DNA from: Liopterus haemorrhoidalis
Lineage: Eukaryota; Arthropoda; Insecta; Coleoptera; Dytiscidae
Direction of reading: 5' to 3'
DNA length: 64,000 nt
NCBI GenBank assembly: GCA_963971575.1
Contig: OZ020625.1
Location: forward strand, 29,673,753 to 29,737,752
Part shown: one piece after another, positions 49,701-61,200 of the stretch
Position numbering within the stretch: position 1 is the stretch's first letter
Layout: the number at the start of each line of letters is the position of its first letter
Notes under the pieces: generated by a model
Seen by the model: the letters and a program-made list of their open reading frames with translations, nothing else
Told to the model about the DNA's origin: nothing
The model's database searches: none
Program-made: the position numbers and the translations under genes

Positions 49701-52700
49701 CACGTCTTATCATATGACAAACTTGTTGGTGACAGTGAACAGTCCATAAGCTACAGTGCATAAGCTATTGATTTAAGAGCTCTGAATGCGGCTTAACTGT
49801 TAGAATACACTGTCAGACTGTATTGGCAGATTATTTAGGTTCGTTCGCGGAAAAATTTCCGACAAGGTACCAATAATTAAGAACGGTTTTGATGTGCATG
49901 TCTTACTTGAGTCTAGGGATGAAACGATAGAACTAGTAAGGTATCAAAACCAGTGTTGTAATGTATCTAGTTACAAGTATCTAGATACAGTAACTAGATA
50001 CTTTTTTAAGTATCTATATACAAAGTAGATACTTTTTGGAATATGTATATGTATCTGTATCTATGGTCAATTTCAAATAAAAAAAAGTAGATAGCGCTGC
50101 GAACCGAGTACGATTTACACTGGATAATTACAGTATAGCGGGAAATTTAAAATAAATTACAACTAGGGCATGGGCGTAGTAACTGGATTACCAAGTGATT
50201 TTTTTTTTAATTTAAAAAAGGTTAATAAGATATTGAAATAAACAAGGCAGATAATACACTTATGTTGTTTATACATAAATTCAGTTTAATGGGAAATTTG
50301 AAAAAGTTAAAAAAATATTAATTTTAAAAATTATGTACTATATATAAAAAGAGAGATTTGGCTAAAAGAGTTTAAATAAAGCAATAAAACAAACAATATA
50401 TCTTCAGAGCTAAAGTTTCTTATTTAAATAATTATTGTAAATAAAAATTAAAAATATATGTATATATGAAGGTCTAAATATTATATCAATAACTTCTTCT
50501 TTGGGCACAATCAGCTGGGCTGTTTTTTGGCCTCACATTAGTCCTCTATCTTGATCTGTTAATTATAAAGTGTCAAAAAATATTTATATGTCAGGTAATC
50601 TAAAAAATATATAACTGCGTAAAAACAAATTACATGGAGAATTTTCTCCATAAAATCTACGCCAAGAATATAAATAAAAGTATAAATATGTAAATAATAA
50701 CAAAATATACGAAAAAAATAAAATAATATATATTTCCAATGTACGACACTGAACATCTGTCAACTTGGACTAAAAACAATATTTTAACAGTGTAATAGGG
50801 ATGACGATCTAAACCAATCCGAAGCAAGGACAAACAGCTCCTATCTTCTTACACACATTTTTCTACTTTGAAATAGACCATAGATACAATTTTTCTTAGG
50901 TATCTGTATCTGTATCTAGATATATTTTTAAATATATCTATTACAACACTGGCTGTCTCATAATTATATGGGTCTGTTCATGTATAAATTACCAAAATAG
51001 TCTAGACGTGCGAACCAGAAATTCCGTAACACATCTGAGATTTTTTATAAACAAAGATGTAAACATCATAGTAGCCTACTTACTGTTAATTATCATACAA
51101 AGACGTTCCTAAAAGATGCCCAGTTACGTCAGAATTTACTATAAGTATATCACATTATGTAATACAGATTCATTCCCACATCGTTCACTTCTTATTGGAA
51201 GCGTTGGAGATTTTTATTCTCACTTTCACAATATAAGCCATTTAATTTCTCTTTGTTTGCTTACACAACGACCGACATAACTGGTTTAACGCATTTATTA
51301 TTAAATAAATATTACAATTTAAATACGTGCGTAACATTTAAACATTATTTAAGGTGTGTTTCCTACGGTAATATCAATTATATTCTAAATATAGGGGAAA
51401 CTTCCTAAGCGCCCTGACATCTGGTGGCAATTTGCGGAATATACGAAAGTGACATTGTTTTGTTTTGTTCAATGGAGAAATACGTGTTTTTTTGTTATGT
51501 TTTTTTTGTGAATCATGGGAAAAAAACAATCAAGTTTGTTGTGTGCCGCAATGTAAATCGTGAATAAGGAAGAATCCTTCTTAAACATTCCATAATTTAC
51601 CTAAATCGAAAAATATCTCAATTGAAACGACGTTTGGAGGCAGAGAGAAAGTGGATCGTAGGTTTTTATGGAACCAAAAACTAAAAATGGGCAAAAATCC
51701 AAGCCCATGCATGCATGTTTGCTCGTTGCATTTTATGGAAAGTGATTTTTTACGTCCAAGAAAAGACTGAAAAAAATAGCATTTATCCCACCCAAAATTT
51801 GCCTAAATCATCAGTTGATATATTAAAAGGCCCTTCTACTTTTTCAGGCAGAGATATTAATTTTTACTAATATATTTACCATATTTTTGTTGTTATTATA
51901 TTGACAGACAGTCAAAAAGAATTAAAAATACAATGAAAATCTAAAAATTTCCTTGAAATTTCTTTAGAATAGTATATTATTACATATCTTGTAAATCGTA
52001 GATTACCTTTAAATAAAAAAAAGTTCGGAAAACAGGAAAAATACAACTCGTGTTCATTTTCACCATGTGAACAAATACACGAGTAAAGGATTCCACACAC
52101 CAAAGCGGCCGCGGTGGCGGCCACGGTGGCGATAATGCAGCGGCCTAACGCAACCTATACAATACAATGAGACCACGCACATACAAGCGTTCCGCTATCT
52201 GAGAACGCCACCGGCTGCAGCGTTCAGTCTAGCGATCACCAAACACTGGCGGCCAAACTCGACAAGTTGCGTTAGGCCGCGCGATATTCATTATTTATAT
52301 ACCACAGAGTGAATATATTTAAGAAAATAATGTCGAAAATAGATAATTTAACAGAAAAAATCATAGATCAGTAAAGGATCATTTAATTTTGTATGACTTA
52401 GCACATCCTGATTACAAGAATATTAGGAAAATAAATAAAGTGTGGGACGAAATAGGAAAAGTTTTGGAAATTGATAGTAAAGTCTGTTCCAAACGATTAG
52501 GCGGAACTAGATTTTGCAATCTAGTTACTTTCATCGTTTAAATAATGCTTTTCAGCCGTTTTGTTTAAGCTTTGTAAATCATACTTGCAACAAACATTTT
52601 TTGGTTAAGGTTAATATCATTTTAAAATGTCATTTTCTTTATATTTTGATTTTTTGTGTCATTCTTAATACAAATATCCCATTTATTTATTTTTTGTAAT

Positions 52701-55700
52701 TAAAATATGTAAGAAAATTAATTTAAGTTTGACATATGCCATTCGTTTCCATGGTTTCATTGTTGGAATTTTAAATTTTAACATTCCAAAGGGGAAAAAT
52801 GAAATAACCCAAGCAAGGTCCAATATTATCATACAACTATATACCGTGATTCACTAACTGATCGCTGCCGCTACCGCCACTCCCACCGCGTTAGTGTGAG
52901 GAGACCTGATCGCCAGTCGTATCGCTACCGTGGCCGCCACCGTGGCCGCCACCGCGGCCGCTTTGGTGTGTGGAATCCTTAACAGTTTAATATAATTGTT
53001 TGGTAAAAAATGTGATATTTTCATTTTCAGTGTTTTTTTCAAAAGTATCTAGCTGTATCTAGATGCAAATATATTTGTCATGTATCTGTATCTAGATATT
53101 TTTTTATAATTCTGTATCTGTATCTGCATCTAGATACAATTTTTCTTGGTATCTGTATCTGTATCTAGATATTTTTTTAAATGTATCTATTGCAACAATG
53201 CTAATTCTTATATTTTTATTTCTAGAAAACAGAGGAGCGTTCTATACCTATATCAGTTCGCATCCACAAGACTTTAGAATTAGCAGATGACAAATCCTAC
53301 GTCATCACCTGTGGCAAGGCTGGTTTCAAGAATGCTAGGTGAGTCACAAAACAAATGAAACTCGTCACCGTAAAATAAACAATTGAAACTAATGCAAATT
53401 TTTCCAGGAATGAAACGAGTCTCGTTAGTCTCAAAGTCATGGAGAAGGGAAAGAAGATTCAAGAAGCAGTGTATAGCCACCCTTATACATTAAGGGCTGA
53501 GATATCTAGACCAGATGGTAAGTTAAAATCCCTAATACCCTTTTCACACTAGAACTTTAAGATCGGATGTTAAAGTGAATATGTCTTTAAACGCTAATGT
53601 GAAACCGTATGGCCTCGTCTAAATACAAGCGATGTTTAAGACAGAGATCTGCGTCTTAAACATCGTCCGCATTGCCAACTTAATTTCTACTATAAAAAAA
53701 TACTCCTTGAATTTGTGCTGTCAACATTTTATATTATCATAAACAAGAATACTGTATTATATCGACGTTATAAGAAGTTTATACTTATTGTTATAACAAA
53801 ATTATTTATTTTAATAATGTGTTTAATAAAATACAGAGCTACAATAATTGAGATAAAATGTATCGACTTACATGTTAATACAGGTGTAATATATTCTTTA
53901 TTGTAGTGTCTTTATTGTAGAATGAAATTAAATATCCATATTTATTTATAATAATTCAAAATGTGCGTCTGCGCAGACAGTTCAAAACTGGTAATTTCAT
54001 GACGGTAACTTAAGGACAAAATTACTGTAGCTGATGACAGCACCGGAGATTTAAACATCAAGTGTGAAAGCATACCGATGTTAAACCGAGCAGTGAACTT
54101 TAAGTTCACTCGTCTTAAAGTTCTAGTGTGAAAAGGGTATAAAGCCGCATTCAGAGCTCTTAAATTAATAGCTTATGCACTGTAGCTTATAGACTATTCA
54201 CTGTCTTCAGAAAGTTTGTCATATGGTAATACGTGAAACCGTTCAGACCTCCAAATTTAATACGCTGTTTGTTGTGGATTGGGCATAATTTTCTAAACTT
54301 ATAGCACAGTATATACAGTAGTTACACTCGACCGTTTTTCTGTACCAGATTTTTCATGCGCATGCGTGAATCCTGGGTAGGACGCGAAGTTTTGCGAAGT
54401 GAATAAATTAAAAAATATTAAATATTATTTTATATTTAAGTAATTTTCCTACTTTATTATTATACTAGTTTCAATAGTTTTTGTATAATATTTTCAAAAT
54501 TCATTTTAGTCATAAAATGCAAAATTCTTTTGATTCAGTTGTTCATTTGTTGGGTACAGTAGTTTGGCTGTTTTAATTGTCTTGATTAATGATGTTGCTA
54601 CTAAATTTTTAACGTTTAGTTGTTAATAGCTTATTATTAAAACATTATGCAAGAGATTTCGAAATTTAACAAATATTTTTCTTAATATTTCGTGCACATT
54701 AAGGTCGTGCCTACATACTGTGAAGCCAAAATACTTTAAGTCTTTTATTGTATGTTTAAAATATGGGTTAAAATGTATATACATTTTTCATTAATTTAGA
54801 TTTAACAAAATATATATAAATACAGGTTATTCCAAATCTTTAACCGGAACTAAATGGAATTTATTTTTTTTTAAGTTGTCACTAACTAATTTTTTATATA
54901 TTGAAGTTAGCTTTTCTTAAACAAAATTATCAAAAGTTTAATATAAAATTTCTATGATCTATTTAATTTTATGAAACTGTATTTTAAGGTTAGGTTAGGC
55001 GAAATGGGCTTGACTTGTTTATTAATAATAATTTTAGATAGATAAAAAAACAACAAATTAATCTTTAAAGCCCAGACGTCCCACTTTCGGGGCAGCGAGT
55101 ACAAAACTGAGATCTGCGGTTTGATTTTTTGGAATCTCCATTTATTATATATTGTTGAAAAAATTTGCGGCCTTAATCGCTTGAGCCATTTTTGACTGGG
55201 GCTTAGGGGAAAATATTTATTTTGTGTTTTAGTGATCGTATTTCGAAACTTTATTATCACGAAAATCTTTACACCTATGGTCTATTCCAAATTAAAAAAA
55301 AGTAGATAGCGCTGCGAACCGAGTACGATTTACACTGGATAAATACAGTATACCGGGAAATTTAAAATAAGTTACAACTAGGGCATGGGCGTAGTAACTG
55401 GGTTAGCAAGTGATTTTTTTTTAAATATAAAAAAGGTTAATAAGATATTGAAATAAACAAGACAGATAATACACTTACGTTATTTATACGACATAAATTC
55501 AGTTTAATGGGGAATTTGAAAAATATTAATTTTAAAAATTATGTACTATATATAAAAAGAGAGATTTTGCTAAAAGAGTTAAAATAAAGCAATAAAACAA
55601 ACAATATATCTTCAGAGCTAAAGTTTCTTATTTTAATAATTATTGTAAATAAAAATTAAAAATATATGTATATATGAAGGTCTAAAAATTATATCAATAA

Positions 55701-58190
55701 CTTCTTCTTTGGGCACAATCAGCTGGGCTGTCTTTTGGCCTCACATTAGTCCTCTATCTGATATGTTAATTGTCAAGTTTCAAAAAATATTTATCAGATA
55801 ACCTAAAAAATATATAACTGCGTAAAAACAAATAACATGGGTAATTTTCTCCATAAAATCTACGCCAAGAATATAAATAAAAGTCTAAATATGTAAATAA
55901 TAACAAAATATATGAAAAAAATTAAATAATATAAATAATATATATTTCCAATGTACGACACTGAACATCTGTCAACTTGGACTAAAAACAATATTTTAAC
56001 AGTGTAATAGGGATGACGATCTAAACCAATCCGAAGCAAGGACAAACAGCTCCTATCTTCTTACACACATTTTTCTACTTTGAAATAGACCATAGTTCAA
56101 TTGAAGTTTTTTAAAAACCATTAAGGTTATTTTCCAAATTTATAATCCTATTGTTTCTAAATTTTAGGGGTTGTTATACTTGTTTGTTAGTTAATTTTCA
56201 ACATTCATAGCGTGCATACATTAACAACATGTTTGGCGACAATTTATACCACCAATGCGCATGCGTGTTGTGCTTCTGTAACTACAGTTGGATATTACAG
56301 AATACGAAAAATGTTAAAGTTACTATTAAAGTCACTATCGGGTGTATTCTGTAAGAAATGCGTTAAAATTATCGTCAGGTTAATATATTTATTTTAACTC
56401 CATGCCTAACGTCATTATCCAAAAATGCTATTCTGTACTTATCTTATCTTCTTACACACATTTTTCTACTTTGAAAGAGATAGTACAGTTTATAAAAAAG
56501 CTTCCCAAACCTTGAGACATGATTATTGAGAAGCAGTAAAACAAAAAAATCATGTGCAATATTTATGAAACGATCCTCTTATGTTGGAAAAAAATTGAAT
56601 TGGGTAACTTGGAATTTTATTGATTCTAACAGTTCTCTATGTTTCGCGTTTTTTTGTTATTATTCACGGTATTAATAGGGATAATCCCAATGAGTATTGA
56701 GGCATATCCGGTGATGCTGTACACAGGTGTTTATATACTGGGTGCATTCCGATGATTGCAAGGTCAGAGCTCATGTCTCACAGGCTCTCAGACAAAGGAG
56801 ATTCGCGGATACTTCACCGCTACCTCTATGAACAATTAACTGATAAAGAACATCATACGTGGACTTTCACGATAAACACTTACAGGCAAAATCATACACC
56901 CTTTATAACATCTCCAATCAGGCTGTATTCTATCTATTTTAACAATCAACAGAACCATCTATTTCTTCACATTTGTGGGAATCGAAAAGCAAAAGTCTTG
57001 TGGGCTCAAATGTGGCTGTAAAATTGTTAATAAAAAACAGGTTCGCCTATTGAGTACTACTGTAAGGTCAATGATACTCAAAGTGAAATTTTTTTGTAGA
57101 ATTTAAATTAAAAATATTTCTTCAACAGTTAAATTAACATATTTTACTGGTTTTAGTATTTTTAATAATATTTTTAACAAAAAATTGTCTACTGTAGAAT
57201 CAAACAAGCTCAAGTTTCACTCAAATAAAAAATAACAAGTTTTTACAGCCCGCCAACATATATAAAGGGAGGTATTGTGATCATACCGATTTTGACATTT
57301 CGAGATTTCGATGGATCTCCACGAATTGAGGTCCCTACATAACGTTTTCACTATTTTTAGCATGATGTCTGTCGGTCTGTTTGACCGTCTGTCTGTCTGT
57401 CTGTCTATCCGTCTGTCTGTCTGTCCGTCCGTCTGTCTGTGTACACGTGCAGAGCAAATTCGGCTGAAAGGATTTTTATGAAACTTCATATTTAAGCTTC
57501 TGCCATCAATGGCACGAGTTGATCAACTTTTGGTAAAAATCGGTTGACTAAAAATGGGAATTTACTCGAGTCGATTTTAAGATTTTTGCGAATATATCAC
57601 AACAGAAAAATATTTTTAAAAAATCATCTGTTGCCACCACAGGACCGACCGCCATCATAAAGTACTTATATAAAATAAATTCTAGTAGCAGAGTAGAAAT
57701 AACTTGGCGCAATATTTTCTAACAGAGATATTATTTATCATGACCATGGAAACGTTACATATAAGTATAAAAAAATCAGCTGTGGCCACCACAGGACCGA
57801 CCGCCATCATAAAGTACTTGCATAAAATACAATCTAGCAGCAGAGTAGAAATAACTTGGCCTAATATTTTCTAACAGAGATATTATTTATCATGACCATG
57901 GAAACGTTACATATAAGTATGAAAAAATTGAGACTTTTCGTTTTATCAAAAAACGTCTCAAATAAAAGTTATTACTTATTGCATTTATAGCAACTTTTTT
58001 TAAATAAATTTTTCGAAATATTTTTTTGTTGTTAAATATTCGCAAAAATATTAAAATCGGCACGAATAAACTCCCATTTCTAGTCAACCGATTTTTACCA
58101 AAAGTTGATCAATTCGTGCCATTGATGTGAAAAGCTTAAATATGCAGTTTCATAAAAATCCTTTTAGCCGAATTTGCTCTGCACGTGTAC

Positions 58191-58224
<34 letters not shown>

Positions 58225-61200
58225 AGACGGACAGACAGACAGACCGACAGACATCATGCTAAAAATAGTGAAAACGTTATGTAGGGACCTCAATTCGTGG
58301 AGATCCATCGAAATCTCGAAATTTCAAAATCGGTATAATCACAATACCTCCCTTATATATGTTGACGGTCGGTAAGAAAAAGTGTAAATTATTTAACACG
58401 TAAAACGCGGTACTTTATGGTACACTAAAAGTTCATTTTTTCTTTCCAGGTACCTATGGCATTAGAGTCAAGTCCTGCTTCGCCTTTAACAAATTCAACA
58501 CTAGTGTGCCTTTGATTGACGAAAGAGGGTGAGTATTTATACACTGTAATCGTCTACTGTTCTGGGTTTCATTTCGCCCAGGGATCTTGTAGACCAATAT
58601 TCTACTATCTAATCCTATCTCTCACTATCTTCTTCCCAGACGCATGTTATTATTTTTATATCTTCTTTAATCTCCATCATGTCTCTTACAGACAAGTGCT
58701 TCTCAACCAGACGTAATATCTATTATGAAAATAGTCAATAAAAATATTTAAAAACGTGCAACATGTATATTAATTGTGTAAGCTAGTTTGAACTACGCAT
58801 ACATGTGACGTATTCTGCCTCACGCTCTGATTGGTCAGAAGTTACCAGACAACCTTTACTTTAATAATCTGGTGAATTTGGCCTCACTCACACAAGTCCT
58901 CCATCTTGATCTGTCCATTGTCAGGTCTTTCCAAGTATCCTGTATACCGCGAAATTTAATCATTCTTATGGTTTCTTCATTTACTATTAATTTAGATGGG
59001 CCCAAATATTCAGCGTAGTACTAAATTAATTTTATTTTAATTTCAGTTGTCCTGTGAACCCAAATGTGATCTCCCAGTTCAAATATGATGAAAAAAAGGG
59101 CTACGCAGATGCCCAATTATATTCAATGTTCAAATTTCCAGACAGCACAGAAGTACATTTCCAATGTGATATTGGAATATGTAAAGGTAAAAATTTCCAG
59201 CCTCTTAGCATTCTAATAAAGTTATTTGGAGGTTAAGTAAAAGTTCATGACTCCAGCTTTAATTTTTTACAGGTCAATGCATTGACAGCGCCTGTGATAG
59301 TGAGATACAGCCTTTGGCGCAAAGCAGGTCGCTTGCTAGCGATGTGTACACTTCTAACGACGAAGGTGTCTTAATGGCGAGTACCAGCGTATTTGTTTTA
59401 GATCCAGGAGATGCACCAAGTAAGTTTTGTACAGTAATACCCCGTTACTCGACTGCCTCTTAGCTGGACGTTTTCGCTACTCGACGTAAATGTCGAGAGT
59501 GAGAGTCGACGGAGCATCGCTATCCGACGCGTGATCGAGTACCGATCACGTGATACATATTTTGGTAAACAAAGCAAAATGAACGCATGGCCAGCAGTTC
59601 GCGCCTAGATATCTTGACGACAACAACTCAGATTTAGTGCAGCTATGAACTTTTTGTTTTTTGCTAAAATAAGTGATTTATATTTATAATTATGGGTCCA
59701 AAGGCTAGAAATGCAAGCATAGCTAAAAGGAAAACATATACATATATGTATTTCCTTATATGTATATGTATATATGTACATATGATTCCCTTTATTTCTT
59801 ATGGAGAAATTCGACTCGCCACTCGACGTAATCGCTACTTGACGCTTTTTCAGAACGAATTAACGTCGAATAGCGGGATATTACTGTAGTACATAATTAG
59901 GGTGACCATTCGTCCCGCATTTTGATTTGGTGTCCCCAGGGCCGAATTTTGCTCTGTACTTATATTTGGGAAGTGAAGACCTTTTTTTGCTCTTTACTTA
60001 TATTTGGGAGGTGAGGACCTTTTTTTTTGTTTGCTCTTCACTTATATTTCGGAAGTGACTACCTTTCTTTTGCTCCGTCCCGCATTGCCTTTTCCAAGAA
60101 AATGGTCACCCTATACATAATAGCGCAGTATATTGAGTAGTTTCACTTATTGTCGGCTCGTTTTATGTTGATGGGTCAAATTTTGACCTTGGTCCGTTCA
60201 AGAAAGTAAATACGATATACGAGGTGTGTAAATTAAGTAACAGGACTGATTTAAAAAAAAATTATTCGAAAAGAATTACCAGGGGCGGACTTTGGCCTAG
60301 GTAAACTAAGCAACTGCCTAGGGTCCGTATTTTTTTAGGGCCCGCAAGATGGTTTTATTATACATTTTTTTTTTATTATTTTATGATTATTTTAACTAGT
60401 AAGGCCCACGATGAAAACTTTGCCTAGGGCTCCAATTTTCCTTAGTCTGTCACTAAGAATTACAATTCAATATTGTCTCCCTCAAAATAACTTCCTTGGG
60501 AAGCCACACAGCGGTGGAGACGGTTCTTCCAATACTCATAGCAGTGCTGGAACTCGGATACTGGAATAACTTTCAGCTGGTCGGTTACAGACGTTTGAAT
60601 GTTTTCGACTGTCGAAACTATAATATCTTGTTTTATTGGCCCTTCAAATCAGCAAATTATGCTTCCGCACCCTTTATAATAGTACTTGTAAGTCTAATGT
60701 GGGGAGTTTTAACTCTTATAACGTTTTACAGTGATCCAGCAACTCTGTGACGATGGCAGTGTCCACCCAGCCTGGTTACTTTGGCTGTGCATAGCATTAG
60801 GAATACTCTTCCTCATAATGTTAATAATAAACATTTTCCTATGCTCTGCAATGACTTGCGCATGCGCCAGAACTGAGGTTTGTACCCTTACTAACATAAA
60901 GATTTGTTTTGTAGCAAAACAGTTAAACTTGCGTCTTAATTTTAACTAAAACCTAAGAAATGAAAAATCTGGGTGACATCTGACTAAGGCCCAGTTTTTC
61001 CACCTTGAGGTGAACCCCTAGGTAACTATCTGATAGATAAGATTATGTGATACTTTCTGTGCTGAATAAATGTCACCCCGTCTTTCAATACAAATTTATC
61101 TAACGGATAATGATACTGACTTATTGAATTCACTGATTGATATTGACATTTATTCAGCAGATGAAGTTCCAGATAACCTTATCTGTCAGATAGTTACCTA

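Larger units (their letters stand above)
52087..52979. mobile_element. PIF/Harbinger-type element with GC-rich TIRs and TAA duplication
   Basis: TAA at 52084-52086 and 52980-52982 flanks inverted ends AGGATTCCACACACCAAAGC and its complement. The TIRs continue into GCGGCCGCGGTGGCGGCCAC, strikingly GC-rich for this window. The 3-bp TWA-type duplication plus an internal MADF-like frame fit PIF/Harbinger. A family D MITE (52481-52821) is nested inside. Confidence 0.88.

Noticed and set aside
56752..57021. 89-codon open frame in intron 4
   Set aside because: Not recognised and without sister copy or domain. Could be a decayed element, but no support for a gene.
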